Counted from the stretch's first letter, positions 1 to 9,211 are shown. The stretch: 64,000 nucleotides of DNA from Streptomyces globosus (GCF_003325375.1 NZ_CP030862.1:2297501-2361500), one strand, 5' to 3'. Notes: generated by a model not told the origin, from the sequence alone. A program made the numbers and translations.

Positions 1-465
1 GTGGTCGAGGAAGAGGCAGTACGCGGCGGGCGCCGTCCCCGCCCGCCCGGAGCCGGCCGCGTACTGCCACCAGAACCGCGCCCCGTCGCGCAGCCCGGCC
101 AGGTGCAGCAGGCAGCCGAAGACGGCGGCGCCGGCCAGGTCGGTGTGCGCCGTCCGAAGGAACGAGTCCAGCCGCGCCCCGGCGTGCGGGGAGCAGACCG
201 CCTCCAGGCAGGCGGCCTTGAGGTCGCGCCGGGCCCGCTCGGCGTCCAGCGGGCGGTCCCTGCCGGGGTCGCTCCAGCCGTACGCGCGGCGCCGGGCGGG
301 CAGGGCCGCGCCCGTGCGGCGGGCGGTGCGCAGCAGGCGGGCCTCTGCGGCGCCGAGGTCGTAGTGGGGGTAGCGGTCGCGCACGGCCGCCCGGGCGAGG
401 AACTCCGCCAGCGGGCGGCGGGCGGCGCCGTCGCCGTACGGCTGCCCCTGCTCGCCCCGCGTCAT
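1..465 (-). CDS. Unidentified protein coupled to a sigma factor (3' part off window)
   Basis: The reading frame starts with ATG at 465 on the minus strand and is open for 155 codons to the window edge, so the C-terminus is missing. It overlaps the stop of the sigma-factor gene by 4 nt (ATGA), which implies translational coupling. The visible part is rich in Arg and Ala, begins MTRGEQGQPYGDGAARPLAE and contains an Ala/Leu-rich helical stretch followed by FWWQYAAGSG near its end. I see no catalytic motif, signal peptide or membrane segment. I do not recognise the family. The arrangement suggests a partner or modulator of the upstream sigma factor, but that is inference from position only. Confidence 0.6.
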   Translation of the reverse strand, partial: MTRGEQGQPYGDGAARRPLAEFLARAAVRDRYPHYDLGAAEARLLRTARRTGAALPARRRAYGWSDPGRDRPLDAERARRDLKAACLEAVCSPHAGARLDSFLRTAHTDLAGAAVFGCLLHLAGLRDGARFWWQYAAGSGRAGTAPAAYCLFLDH

Positions 466-1055
466 GATCCGGCGGAGGCGTCGAGCAGGCGGGCGAGCCG
501 CCGGTGCGCCTGGCCGAGCTGCGAGCGGACGGTGGCCTCGTCGACGCCCATCACGGACGCGGCCTCGCGCGGGGTGCACTGGAGGCCGTAGCGCAGCAGC
601 ACGGCGTCGCGCTGGCGTTCGGCGAGGCGGGAGACGGCGGAGTAGAAGCGGATGGTGTCGGCGAGCACCTCGTACCGGTCGGCCCGGGCCTCCTTGAGGG
701 CGGCTTCGAAGGCCGTGATGTGCATGGGCTCGGGCCCGGTGCTGCGCGCACGCTGCCGGTCGACGAGGCGCTGTTTGAGGATCGTCCATGCGTAGGCGTC
801 GAGCCGGTCCATGTGGAGCATCCGCAGCCACTCGTGCATGATCGAGTCGAACGTCGCGTCCACCGCGTCCTCGGCTGCCGCGTCGGAGCCCAGCTGCAGG
901 TACGCGAAGCGCATGTACGAGGGCCTCCGGTTGGCGTGGAACGCCCAGTACGACAAGCGTGCCGTCGGGTTCCACTGGCTCATGGGCGTGGGCCGCCGCC
1001 GTCGGCTGGGCAGTCCCACGGCCCCACCGGACTCCTCTGGTCCGCCATCGCTCAC
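462..1055 (-). CDS. ECF-like RNA polymerase sigma factor
   Basis: Encodes 197 aa. The N-terminal half resembles sigma region 2 (RFAYLQLGSDAAAEDAVDAT, then SIMHEWLRMLHMDRLDAYAW). The C-terminal half is a sigma region 4 helix-turn-helix (RLAERQRDAVLLRYGLQCTP followed by EAASVMGVDEATVRSQLGQA). This size and order fit an ECF-type sigma factor that recruits RNA polymerase to alternative promoters. The GTG at 1055 was chosen because a GAGGTGGAG-type ribosome binding site precedes it; an internal ATG at 983 lacks one. No transmembrane anti-sigma gene is visible; the only linked gene is the overlapping one downstream. Specific regulon unknown. Confidence 0.85.
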   Translation of the reverse strand: MSDGGPEESGGAVGLPSRRRRPTPMSQWNPTARLSYWAFHANRRPSYMRFAYLQLGSDAAAEDAVDATFDSIMHEWLRMLHMDRLDAYAWTILKQRLVDRQRARSTGPEPMHITAFEAALKEARADRYEVLADTIRFYSAVSRLAERQRDAVLLRYGLQCTPREAASVMGVDEATVRSQLGQAHRRLARLLDASAGS

Positions 1056-1481
1056 CGCTCCACCTCACCTCATGCCGCGTGCGCGGCTCAGAGTGGCAGT
1101 GCGGGCGTGCGCCGGTGCGCGGAACGATGAAGCTGGAGCATTACGTTCGGTGATGATCAGTAGCTGACGGTTTTCGACCACACCCGGCTCCAGCCGGTTC
1201 ATACGCATATGCCGGACGCCGCCCCGCCCTCCGCTTCCGCCCTGCACGACCGCCGCACGCCCCCGCAGCCGCACCGCGGACAGCGGTCAGGGCCGCCCCC
1301 CTCCGCCTGTAGCATGAGCCCTGGCGAGGGCCGTGACACCGAGGTCACTTCCCTCGCTTTTGCATTAAGCCCACCCGAGAGAAATGCGGGCGCGTGCCCA
1401 TTCGGCGGTTCGATACGATGAACCGGATCACAATCCGTCACGGCACGTCGCAACCGCATATATGAAATGGAGCATCCGAGG
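1056..1481. other. Divergent intergenic region between sigma gene and metG
   Basis: No supported gene lies here. The stretch holds the metG leader with a strong hairpin at 1324-1361 and an inverted repeat CGGTTC-8 nt-GAACCG at 1406-1425, about 55 bp before the metG start. Locally the base composition is less GC-rich (for example CATATATGAAATGG just before the start), as expected for promoter DNA. I could not assign -35 and -10 boxes with confidence. Confidence 0.55.
1324..1361 (+). terminator. Terminator-like two-tier hairpin in metG leader
   Basis: GCGAGGG (1324-1330) pairs with CCCTCGC (1351-1357). Inside it GTGAC (1333-1337) pairs with GTCAC (1344-1348) around a 6-nt loop, and TTTT follows at 1358-1361. 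It has the form of an intrinsic terminator placed about 120 nt before metG and transcribed in the same direction. Because nothing ends upstream on this strand, it more likely acts as an attenuator or ends a short leader RNA than as an ordinary gene terminator. Confidence 0.6.
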
Positions 1482-3197
1482 ATGGCTCGACACCTGATCA
1501 CCAGCGCGCTTCCCTACATCAACGGGATCAAGCACCTGGGCAACATGGTCGGGTCGATGCTTCCGGCGGATGTGTACGCCCGGTACCTCCGCCAGCGCGG
1601 CCACGACGTCCTCTACATCTGCGCCACCGACGAGCACGGCACCCCCGCCGAACTCGCCGCCAAGGAGGCGGGCCTGTCCGTCGCCGAGTTCTGCGCCCAG
1701 GCCCACGACGCGCAGAAGGCCGTCTACGACGGCTTCGAGCTGTCCTTCGACTACTTCGGACGCAGCTCCTCCGAGCAGAACCGCGAGATCACCCAGCACT
1801 TCGCCCGGCAGCTCCACGCGAACGGCTTCATCGAGGAGCGCGCCATCCGGCAGGTGTACTCGCCGGTCGACGGCCGCTTCCTCCCCGACCGCTACGTCGA
1901 GGGCACCTGCCCGCACTGCGGCTACGACAAGGCCCGCGGCGACCAGTGCGAGAACTGCACCCGCGTCCTGGACCCGACCGACCTCATCGACCCCCGCTCG
2001 GCGATCTCCGGCTCCACGGACCTGGAAGTCCGCGAGACCAAGCACCTCTTCCTGCTGCAGTCCGAGCTCCAGCACGAGGTCGAGCAGTGGGTCGGGCAGC
2101 ACGAGGAGGAGTGGCCGCAGCTGGCGTCCTCCATCGCCCGCAAGTGGCTGACCGAGGGCCTGCACGACCGCGCCATCACCCGCGACCTCGACTGGGGCGT
2201 CCCGGTCCCCGCGGACACCTGGCCGGACCTGGCCGCCGAAGGCAAGGTCTTCTACGTCTGGTTCGACGCGCCCGTCGAGTACATCGGCGCCACCAAGGAG
2301 TGGGCGGACCTCGAACCGGCCGCCCGCGACTGGAAGTCCTGGTGGTACGAGGCCGCCGACGTCCGCTACACCCAGTTCATGGCCAAGGACAACGTCCCGT
2401 TCCACACGGTGATGTTCCCCGCCACCGAGCTCGGCGTCCGCGAGCCCTGGAAGATGGTCGACTACGTCAAGGCCTTCAACTGGCTCACGTACTACGGCGG
2501 CAAGTTCTCCACCTCCCAGAAGCGCGGCGTCTTCACCGACCAGGCGCTGGAGATCCTCCCCGCCGACTACTGGCGCTACTTCCTGATCGCCAACGCGCCC
2601 GAGTCCGACGACTCGTCCTTCACGTGGGAGCACTTCACCGCCACGGTCAACAAGGACCTCGCCGACACCCTCGGCAACTTCGTCAACCGCGTCCTCTCCT
2701 TCTCCCGCAAGCGCTTCGGCGACGAGGTCCCCGCAGGCAAGGACGCCGGCGAGGCCGAGCAGCGCCTCGGCGCCCAGATCGCCGAACTGCTGGCCGAGTA
2801 CGAGGGCCACATGGACGCGCTCCAGTTCCGCAAGGCCGCGGCCGCGCTGCGCGCCCTGTGGTCGGCCGGCAACTCCTACCTGGAGGAGAAGGCCCCCTGG
2901 CTGGAGATCAAGACGGACCCGGAGGGCGCGGCCCTCACCCTGCGCACCGCGATGAACCTCATCCACCTGTACTCGGTGGTCTCGGAGCCGTTCGTCCCGG
3001 CGTCGGCGCGCGCGATGCGCTCGGCGTTCCGGCTGGCCGACGACAACGCCGCCTGGATCACGCAGGAGCACGCCAAGGCCCTCGACGCGGTCCCGGCCGG
3101 CACCCCGTTCACCGTTCCCCCGGTGCTCTTCGCGAAGATCACCGAGGAGGACCTGGAGGCGTACCGGGAGCGCTTCGGCGGCGTCGAGGCGGCCTGA
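1482..3197 (+). CDS. metG: Methionyl-tRNA synthetase
   Basis: Encodes 571 aa; charges tRNA(Met) with methionine using ATP in the cytoplasm. The class I HIGH-type signature appears as HLGN at residues 18-21, after [17 protein letters not shown]. The KMSKS-type loop appears as FSTSQKR near residue 342. A zinc-knuckle pair CPHC and CENC lies near residues 141-160 in the connective peptide. The start at 1482 follows a CCGAGG ribosome binding site; an upstream in-frame ATG at 1467 is less well placed. The C-terminal anticodon-binding helical domain is present and no EMAP-like tRNA-binding extension is evident. The gene ends in a strong terminator shared with the convergent peptidase gene. Confidence 0.97.
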   Translation: MARHLITSALPYINGIKHLGNMVGSMLPADVYARYLRQRGHDVLYICATDEHGTPAELAAKEAGLSVAEFCAQAHDAQKAVYDGFELSFDYFGRSSSEQNREITQHFARQLHANGFIEERAIRQVYSPVDGRFLPDRYVEGTCPHCGYDKARGDQCENCTRVLDPTDLIDPRSAISGSTDLEVRETKHLFLLQSELQHEVEQWVGQHEEEWPQLASSIARKWLTEGLHDRAITRDLDWGVPVPADTWPDLAAEGKVFYVWFDAPVEYIGATKEWADLEPAARDWKSWWYEAADVRYTQFMAKDNVPFHTVMFPATELGVREPWKMVDYVKAFNWLTYYGGKFSTSQKRGVFTDQALEILPADYWRYFLIANAPESDDSSFTWEHFTATVNKDLADTLGNFVNRVLSFSRKRFGDEVPAGKDAGEAEQRLGAQIAELLAEYEGHMDALQFRKAAAALRALWSAGNSYLEEKAPWLEIKTDPEGAALTLRTAMNLIHLYSVVSEPFVPASARAMRSAFRLADDNAAWITQEHAKALDAVPAGTPFTVPPVLFAKITEEDLEAYRERFGGVEAA

Positions 3198-3227
3198 ACA
3201 CGGGCGGCCCGGCACACCCCGGCTCCA

Positions 3228-3259
3228 CGAGGGCGGCACCCGCACGGGTGCCGCCCTCG
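3228..3259. terminator. Bidirectional terminator between metG and M20 peptidase
   Basis: A perfect 15-bp inverted repeat (arms 3228-3242 and 3245-3259, CGAGGGCGGCACCCG and its complement) with only CA between the arms, 31 bp after the metG stop and 73 bp beyond the stop of the convergent gene. It is symmetrical and can serve both genes. There is no U-tract, which is common for streptomycete terminators. Confidence 0.85.
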
Positions 3260-3331
3260 GCGGTTCCCCCACCTGTGCCGTGCGGAACAGCCTCCGCACC
3301 CACCGCGACCCCAGCCCGCCCCTCCCGGCGG

Positions 3332-4759
3332 CTACCCGCCCGAGCCGCCGCGCCCCGCCGGGCCGAGGCCCCCCGCACGGTAGTCCGCCGCGTACTCCCG
3401 CACGAACGCGGCCATCGCCACCACCGTGCTGCGCAGCTCCGACAGCAGTACCCGCTCGTTCGGGGCATGCGCCTTGCACATGCTGTCCTGCGCCCCGAAC
3501 AGCAGCAGCTCGGCCTGCGGCGCGGCCGCGGCCAGCGCGCGCACCAGCGGCATCGAACCGCCCGAGGCGACGGGCGAAGCCGCCGTGCCCCACGCCTCCT
3601 TCAGCGCCGTCAGCGCCGCCCGGTACGCGGGCCCGCCCGTCCGCGCCTCGAAACCGGGGCCCGCAGCGCCCGGAACCACCGTCAGCGCAATCCCGAACGG
3701 CCGCTGCGCCCGCAGGTGCCGTACGAGCGCGTCCTGCGCCTCGACCGGATCCTGTTGTGGATGGAACCGCAGGTCCAGCCGGGCCCGCGCGTACGGCACC
3801 ACCGACGAGGAGGCGTGGTCCACGGCCGGCGCGTCGAGCCCGACGACCGTCACCGCCGGCCCGCTCCACAGCCGCTCGCCGAGCGTTCCGGTGCCCGGCA
3901 GCGGCAGCCCGTCGTGCACCGCGGCCAGGTCGCGGAACTCCTCCTCCGTGCACCCCGCCTCCTGCTCCTGCCACGGCTCGCGCCGCAGACCGGGCACGGC
4001 GACGTCGCCGTTCGCGTCGTGCAGGGTCGACAGCGCGTGCAGCAGCACCAGCAGGGCGTCCGGGGCCGCGCCGCCGAACTCGCCGCTGTGGAGCGGTTCC
4101 GCCAGCGTCCGCACCTCCACCACCACCTCGGCGGTCCCGCGCAGCCCCGTCGTCAGCGTGGGCGTCCCCGGCCGGAGGCCGCCGACGTCCGCGATCACCA
4201 CCGCGTCGCAGGCGAAGCGCTGCGGATCGGCCGGAGGGTATCCGGCGAAGGCGCTGCCGTACTCCTCCTGCCCCTCCACCACCAGCTTGACCCCGACCGG
4301 CGGGCGGCCCCCGTACAGCCGCAGCATGCCCACGTAGGCGATCAGGTTCGCCTTGTCGTCGGCGATGCCCCGCGCCCGCAGCCCGCCCGGCACCGGAGTG
4401 GGCTCGAACGGCGGCGAACGCCACAGCGCCGGGTCGCCCGCCGGCTGCACGTCGTAGTGTCCGTACAGCAGCACCGTCGGCGCGTCCGGCTCCGGCGGCG
4501 GCACCTCCGCGTACACGACCGGCGCCGTGTCCGGCAGGTCCAGCCGCTCCACCACCGGCACGCCGGCGTCCCGCAGCAGCGCGGCGACCAGGTCGTGCGC
4601 CTCCCGCACCGGTTCCGGCGGATGCCCGGGGAACGCCACGGAGGGGATCGCCGCGAGCCGTACGAGGTCCGCCTGCAGCCCGTCCATCAGGGCGTCGACC
4701 GCGGCCTCCAGACCGTGCCCGCCCGCCCCGCCGTCCCCGAACTCCGCTTCCACCGCCAC
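3332..4759 (-). CDS. M20 family dipeptidase/peptidase
   Basis: Encodes 475 aa, a cytosolic di-zinc metallopeptidase of the M20 family (dipeptidase/carnosinase-like). Metal ligands and catalytic residues are visible in order: H101 and D103 in GHYDVQPAG, D134 in ARGIADDKA, E165-E166 in EGQEEYGS, D191 in IADVGG, and H431 in CKAHAPNER. The dimerisation (lid) domain lies between about residues 210 and 330. A GTG start at 4759 follows AGGGACGG; a second GTG two codons later is possible. There is no signal peptide. It is monocistronic, convergent with metG. The exact substrate cannot be read from sequence. Confidence 0.9.
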   Translation of the reverse strand: MAVEAEFGDGGAGGHGLEAAVDALMDGLQADLVRLAAIPSVAFPGHPPEPVREAHDLVAALLRDAGVPVVERLDLPDTAPVVYAEVPPPEPDAPTVLLYGHYDVQPAGDPALWRSPPFEPTPVPGGLRARGIADDKANLIAYVGMLRLYGGRPPVGVKLVVEGQEEYGSAFAGYPPADPQRFACDAVVIADVGGLRPGTPTLTTGLRGTAEVVVEVRTLAEPLHSGEFGGAAPDALLVLLHALSTLHDANGDVAVPGLRREPWQEQEAGCTEEEFRDLAAVHDGLPLPGTGTLGERLWSGPAVTVVGLDAPAVDHASSSVVPYARARLDLRFHPQQDPVEAQDALVRHLRAQRPFGIALTVVPGAAGPGFEARTGGPAYRAALTALKEAWGTAASPVASGGSMPLVRALAAAAPQAELLLFGAQDSMCKAHAPNERVLLSELRSTVVAMAAFVREYAADYRAGGLGPAGRGGSGG

Positions 4760-5033
4760 CGTCCGTCCCTGTCTGACCGCCGACCGTCGGCCGACACGCT
4801 GTCTACCTGCGGCAATTCGCTGCTCCGATCATCGGGCGGCCCGGCGCGCACCGCCGCGGCGTACTGGGCCGGCCGGGTGAATGCCGCGGCGGCCGCCGAC
4901 GGCCGCCCGCAGCGGCCGCCGGAGACGGGCCGTACCCCGTGCGGGGCTCTCGGGGCCGCAGGGCGTGTCGTGACCCGGCCGTGATCGTTTCTTCTGCCGA
5001 ACCCCCACATGCCCCAGCGGAACGGAGGCCGCG

Positions 5034-5641
5034 GTGACCGCTTGGCAGTACCTCGCCGGAGCAGGCCTGGCGGCGGCCCTCAGTCCGCTGCACGCCCACG
5101 TCGCGTACGCATACGACGACTCGGCCGCCACCCCCGACGAACCCCCGGCCCTGACCGCCCCCGACCAGCCCGCGGCCCCGGCCGCCCCCGCCGCCTGCGC
5201 ACCGGCCCCCGTCCCCGCGCCGCAGCCCCCGGCCCCACCCGTCGCCCCGCCACCCCCGCCCGGACCGCCCCCGGCCCTCCAGCCCCCGCCCCCGACCCCG
5301 CCCCGGCCGCGCCCACCGTGCACCACCCCGGGCGAGGCCCCGCCGCGCCCCCGCCCCCGCTACCCGCGGCGAAGGCCCTGCCCGCGCCTGCGGAGCCCCC
5401 GGCACCCGCACCGGATCCCGCGCCGCCTGCCGAGCCCCCGCCGCCCGCAGCGACCGCCCCGCCCCCGCCCGCAGCGGTGGCCGCGCAGACGACCGCCTTC
5501 CGGGTGCGCCCGTACCGCTCACACGCGGCGGCTCCGCGCGAGGCGGGAGACCTGTCCATCGTGATGACCATGGCCGTCGTGACCACCCCGGCGGTACTCG
5601 CCGCGGCCGCCCTGCGACCGCGCTCGAAGGGGCGCGGCTGA
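5034..5641 (+). pseudogene. Pro/Ala-rich membrane-associated protein, frameshifted
   Basis: A gene-like reading begins with GTG at 5034 after a GGAGG site (5023-5027). It encodes a hydrophobic N-terminus (MTAWQYLAGAGLAAALSPLH) and a Pro/Ala-rich linker. The plausible C-terminus (TTAFRVRPYRSHAAAPREAG, then a short hydrophobic segment and RPRSKGRG stop at 5641) lies in a different forward frame. The two frames would join somewhere in the C-rich tract around 5230-5310. This is either a sequencing or assembly indel in a homopolymer or a real frameshift. The protein is probably exported or membrane-linked and may be expressed with the DUF4239 gene 64 bp downstream. Function not recognised. Confidence 0.5.
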
Positions 5642-5705
5642 CGCCCGGCGTCCGCGCCCCCACCAACCGACCCGACTACCCGACTACCCGACGGGAGAAC
5701 TCCTC

Positions 5706-6485
5706 GTGTCCGAATGGCTGGTCCTGGCCACCGCCATGGTGCTCGTCTGCGCCCTTGTCTTCGCCTTCACGGCGCTCCGGCACCGCCGGGTCTCCCCGGA
5801 CGAGGACACCAGCGAAACGCCCAACGTCATCGAGTACATGACCATGATGGTCGGCGTGGTCTACGCGATCGTCCTGGGCCTCGCCATCGCGGGCGTCTGG
5901 GAGGCGCGCGGCGCTGCCGAGGACAGCGTGCGCCGCGAGGCGCAGGCGCTGTACGAGGTCAGCCAGCGCGCCGACGTCTACCCGGCGGCCGTCCGGAACC
6001 GTATCCGCGGCGAGGTGGACGCCTACGTCGCCCACACCGTCGCCGTCGACTGGCCGAAGCTGACGGCGGGCGAGACCGCGTCCGCCGAAGGCGGCGAACT
6101 GCTGGCGAAGCTGCGCAGCGACGTCACCCACCAGAGCCCCACGACCGAACTCCAGGCCCAGGCCTACCAGCCGCTGCTGGACCACATCGCAATCGCCGAC
6201 GACGCCCGCCACTCGCGCGTCCAGAGCGACGAGTCGACCCTGCCGGACGTGGTGTGGTTCGGCCTCCTGACGGGCGGTGTCGTCACGATCGGCCTGATCT
6301 TCACCCTCCAGATCCGCCGCTCTAGCCGCGAACTCCTGCTGGCCGGCATGTTCACCGCCCTGATCGTCTTCCTGCTGTTCCTGGTCTGGAGCTTCGACGC
6401 CCCGTACGGCCGAGAGGGAATCGACTCGGCGAGCCCGTTCCAGGAACTGTTCCCCCGAGCGGCGGCCATGGCGGCGAAGGCGTGA
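5706..6485 (+). CDS. DUF4239 (bestrophin-like) membrane protein
   Basis: Encodes 259 aa. Two N-terminal transmembrane helices (near residues 3-22 and 45-66) and two C-terminal ones (near residues 178-198 and 205-225) flank a soluble helical domain. This is the pattern of the DUF4239 family, which is distantly related to bestrophin-like channels. The segment TPNVIEYMTMMVGVVYAIVL and the central region from GVWEARGAAE to RREAQALYEV are characteristic. The GTG start at 5706 follows GGGAGAACTCCTC. Transport or channel activity is a family-level guess; no substrate can be inferred. Confidence 0.8.
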   Translation: MSEWLVLATAMVLVCALVFAFTALRHRRVSPDEDTSETPNVIEYMTMMVGVVYAIVLGLAIAGVWEARGAAEDSVRREAQALYEVSQRADVYPAAVRNRIRGEVDAYVAHTVAVDWPKLTAGETASAEGGELLAKLRSDVTHQSPTTELQAQAYQPLLDHIAIADDARHSRVQSDESTLPDVVWFGLLTGGVVTIGLIFTLQIRRSSRELLLAGMFTALIVFLLFLVWSFDAPYGREGIDSASPFQELFPRAAAMAAKA

Positions 6486-6636
6486 GGGAAGACGGGAACC
6501 GCGGCCTCGGCGGTGGCGGCGGGGCGCAGCGGGGGTGAGGTAGGCGGGGACGCGTCGGCGGGGGTGGGGGTGCGACGGCGGGGCGGGGCCTCGCCGACCC
6601 CCAGGCGCCGGCTCCCGTTCCTCCCGCCCCGCCTCC

Positions 6637-7824
6637 TCAGCTGGCGCCCGGACCCGACAGTGTTGCCGCCCCGCGGAGGGCCGCTACCACCGGGGAGTCG
6701 CGGAGGGCCTGGGAGACGCCGAGGAGGTCTCGGGGGCCCGTCGGGGTGTCCGGGGGGAGGTCTTCGCGGGAGCCGATGGTTCTGCCGTCGGGGTCTGCCG
6801 CGTGGGCGCGTACCGCCGCCGAGACCATCGCCGCCTCGCCCACCGTGCGGGCCGTGTCCTCGTCGGCTCCGCCCGCCACGGCCAGTTCGTACGCGCGGTC
6901 GCGGTGGCGTTCGTCGAAGTACGGTCCCAGGTGGAGGAACGCGTCGTGGATGTCGGACTCGCGCTGGATGACCCGCAGCTCGGGCGGTGACCACCAGGAC
7001 ATCTTCACGCACGGCGTCCCGCTCGGCGCGCACGGCTGGACCTCGGCCCACAGGGGGCCGAGGCGGCGGTAGGTGTTCCAGGTCTGCCAGTTGTCGGACA
7101 TCCGCTGGCACACCAGCGGCAGGACGAACCCGACGGCGCTGACCAGGGCGCCGATGGAGGCGAGCGGAGGAGCGGCGTACGTGCTCAGGTCGTCGAGGTC
7201 GTGGCCGAACCAGCGGGCGACCACCGCGGAGATCTTCGTGGCGTCGTAGCTGAGGTTGAACACGTACCCCGCCACGATGATCATCAGGCCGGTGCGCAGC
7301 CACCCGCGTACCTGGAGGGACCAGCGCAGGCACATGGCGACCATGACGACGGCGGCGACCAGGTGGGCCGTCAGGTACAGGGCGATCATGTACCGGATGT
7401 AGGGGGTGTTGGCGTAGTAGGTGTCGAAGTCGCGCAGCCGCTCGACGGGGGCTTCGCCGAGCAGGAAGAGCACGACCAGGACGACGACGATGACCCCGTA
7501 GCCGACGATCCAGCGGCGGGAGGTGCGGCGGGTCTGTTCGGGCGGTCCACCGCGCCAGTTCACTATGAGCACCAGGCAGGAGGCGCTGAACATGGTGATG
7601 AGGCAGTAGACCAGGGGTGCGGAGAAGTTGGTGACGCCGGTCCACCCGTTGACGGCGGCGATGGTCGGGGGAGCGGCGAAGGTGAACACCGAGCCGGCCA
7701 GGATCAGCAGGGCGCAGACCGAGCGCAGCAGGGGGTCGCGCCAGTTGTTGCGCAGGGCCGGCAGTTTGAAGGCGAGTGCGACCGCCAGTGCCGCCGCCGG
7801 TATGTAGTAGTCCTGGCCGTTCAA
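6637..7824 (-). CDS. MAB_1171c-type polytopic membrane protein (putative transporter), module 1
   Basis: Encodes 395 aa from a TTG start at 7824 that overlaps the TGA stop of the ImmA/IrrE-like gene (TTGA), so the two are translationally coupled. The N-terminal ~230 residues form about seven hydrophobic helices (first: IPAAALAVALAFKLPALRNN). The C-terminal half is soluble and contains the family-typical element VIQRESDIHDAFLHLGPYF. In Streptomyces such proteins are annotated as MAB_1171c family putative transporters and are usually linked to ImmA/IrrE and XRE genes. The biochemical role is unknown. A second such gene lies at 49447-50625. Confidence 0.75.
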   Translation of the reverse strand: MNGQDYYIPAAALAVALAFKLPALRNNWRDPLLRSVCALLILAGSVFTFAAPPTIAAVNGWTGVTNFSAPLVYCLITMFSASCLVLIVNWRGGPPEQTRRTSRRWIVGYGVIVVVLVVLFLLGEAPVERLRDFDTYYANTPYIRYMIALYLTAHLVAAVVMVAMCLRWSLQVRGWLRTGLMIIVAGYVFNLSYDATKISAVVARWFGHDLDDLSTYAAPPLASIGALVSAVGFVLPLVCQRMSDNWQTWNTYRRLGPLWAEVQPCAPSGTPCVKMSWWSPPELRVIQRESDIHDAFLHLGPYFDERHRDRAYELAVAGGADEDTARTVGEAAMVSAAVRAHAADPDGRTIGSREDLPPDTPTGPRDLLGVSQALRDSPVVAALRGAATLSGPGAS

Positions 7825-8375
7825 CGGTCGTTCCTGTGCCCCCGATATCCGAGGGACGCCTCGATGCGGCCCGCGAGCTGGTCGCGTTGGGCGGGGGCCC
7901 GGTGGGCGGCGCCCGCGAGCCAGGTGCGGCAGCGGCTGCCCAGGAGGAGGCCGAAGGTCTCGGCTTCGGTCTCCTCCCGGACGTCGGCGCGGGTGCGTGC
8001 GGCGACGCGGCGGACGGTTTCGCCGAGGTCGGCCTCGTCGGTGAGCAGCCGGGCGGCGACGGCCGCGCCGTCGACGTGGTGGCTGCAGTGGCCGGCCTTC
8101 ATGTGCCACAGCTCGTGGCCGAGGATGACGAGTTGGTGGTCCGGTGCGGTGCGCTCCTCGATGACGACCAGGTCGCGGTCGGCGAGGTCGAGCCACAGTC
8201 CGCTGGCGGTGCCGGGCGGGAAGGAGGCCATCCGGAAGTCCACCCGACGGCCGCGGTGTCTGCTCATGCCCTCGCAGAGCGCGGCGTAGAGGTCCACGGG
8301 TTCCACGGGCGCGGGCAGCCGGAGGCCGGCCACCAGTTCGCCGCACAACCGGCGCTGCTCTCTGCCTATGCTCAC
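7821..8375 (-). CDS. ImmA/IrrE-family metallopeptidase-like protein, module 1
   Basis: Encodes 184 aa. The zinc-binding HExxH motif is HELWH at residues 87-91 in VILGHELWHM, and a downstream Glu-rich stretch EETEAETFG probably supplies the third ligand. ImmA/IrrE proteins cleave or act on XRE/DdrO-type repressors in response to signals. Here an XRE gene lies directly upstream on the same strand, which fits a protease-regulator pair. The GTG start at 8375 is preceded by GGGGAGA. The stop overlaps the start of the membrane-protein gene. There are no phage genes nearby. Confidence 0.85.
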   Translation of the reverse strand: MSIGREQRRLCGELVAGLRLPAPVEPVDLYAALCEGMSRHRGRRVDFRMASFPPGTASGLWLDLADRDLVVIEERTAPDHQLVILGHELWHMKAGHCSHHVDGAAVAARLLTDEADLGETVRRVAARTRADVREETEAETFGLLLGSRCRTWLAGAAHRAPAQRDQLAGRIEASLGYRGHRNDR

Positions 8376-8419
8376 CGTTCTCCCCGTCGGCGTGGATCCG
8401 GATCAGGACTCAAGGATCA

Positions 8420-8441
8420 GACCCAGACTCTCGACTGGGTC
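8420..8441 (-). terminator. Hairpin between XRE and ImmA/IrrE genes
   Basis: A 7-bp perfect stem (GACCCAG at 8420-8426 with CTGGGTC at 8435-8441, 8-nt loop) begins at the stop codon of the XRE gene and lies 45 bp before the ImmA/IrrE start. No U-tract follows. It may reduce read-through or stabilise the upstream message. Confidence 0.4.
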
Positions 8442-9108
8442 AGGATTCATTCGGTTTGACGCTTTCGAGGAGCATGTCCAGCCATTCGGTCACCTTGTCG
8501 CGGTGCTTGTCGCTGGGCAGTTGGGCGGCGCGCCAGGCGATGCCCCGGACGCCGTGGTTCTGCAGGAGTCTTGCCAGGGGGTCGCCGGCGGACGCGGCCG
8601 GGGAGGGGACGGTCTCGCGCGTGCGGCCCGCGTAGTCCTGGAGCAGTTGCTGCTCGGTGCGCAGGAGCGCGTCGAGCAGTGCGTCGGAGTCGTGGGCGGT
8701 GAGGAAGCCGGCGTGGACGCCGAAGAAGCGCTGGATGGCGTCGCAGTGCTCCATGGTGGGGCGGCGGTCGCCGTTGATGAGCGCGCCGGCCTGCTGGCGG
8801 GACATGCCGGCGCCGTCGGCGATCTCCTGCTGGGTGTAGCGGCGGCCGTTGGGTTTCAGCCGGGTCCGCCGGAGCAGGTCCAGGCGCTGGAGGAACCGGG
8901 TCTGAAGGCAGGGCTCTCCGGCCGGTCGGCCGTCCAGCAGGCTCTTCACCACGTCGGTGGGCACGCCGGATGCCTCGGAGAGGCGGCGCAGGTCGAAGAC
9001 CTTGTTGGGGTCGCGGCCCATCTTGCCCGCGAGTTCGGCGACGCGCGTGACGGTGGCTGCCAGGGACGGGTTGGCCACCGCGACGGGAGCCGGGAAGCCG
9101 TCTGTCAC
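8440..9108 (-). CDS. XRE-family transcriptional regulator, module 1
   Basis: Encodes 222 aa with an XRE/Cro-type helix-turn-helix near residues 85-145 (RYTQQEIADGAGMSRQQAGA, then LINGDRRPTMEHCDAIQRFF). It has an N-terminal helical extension and an acidic/helical C-terminus. The GTG at 9108 was preferred to an upstream in-frame GTG at 9147 because AGGAG (9117-9121 on the opposite strand) sits 8 nt before it. It heads the minus-strand module XRE, ImmA/IrrE, membrane protein and faces an MmyB-type regulator across a palindrome-containing intergenic region. It likely represses its own module. Confidence 0.85.
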   Translation of the reverse strand: MTDGFPAPVAVANPSLAATVTRVAELAGKMGRDPNKVFDLRRLSEASGVPTDVVKSLLDGRPAGEPCLQTRFLQRLDLLRRTRLKPNGRRYTQQEIADGAGMSRQQAGALINGDRRPTMEHCDAIQRFFGVHAGFLTAHDSDALLDALLRTEQQLLQDYAGRTRETVPSPAASAGDPLARLLQNHGVRGIAWRAAQLPSDKHRDKVTEWLDMLLESVKPNES

Positions 9109-9197
9109 CAGTGGTTCTCCTAGATCGCGGCGAGTCGGTTCGGGCACATGGTCGGCTTTTGGAATCTAGCCGTTCCGCCGCCGCAGGGCCAGAACTT

Positions 9198-9211
9198 GCC
9201 ACAGCTGTGGC
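9198..9211. promoter_or_regulatory. Perfect palindrome GCCACAGCTGTGGC (candidate operator)
   Basis: This 14-bp perfect palindrome lies in the divergent intergenic region between the two XRE-type regulators. Related half-sites TTGCCAC and CGCCACAGG follow at 9238-9244 and 9280-9288. The arrangement suits control by one or both flanking DNA-binding proteins. Confidence 0.5.

Noticed and set aside
1428..4424. 998-codon minus-strand open frame across metG and the peptidase gene
   Set aside because: It overlaps well-supported genes, has low-complexity Gly/Arg/Val composition and matches nothing; it is a GC-skew shadow.
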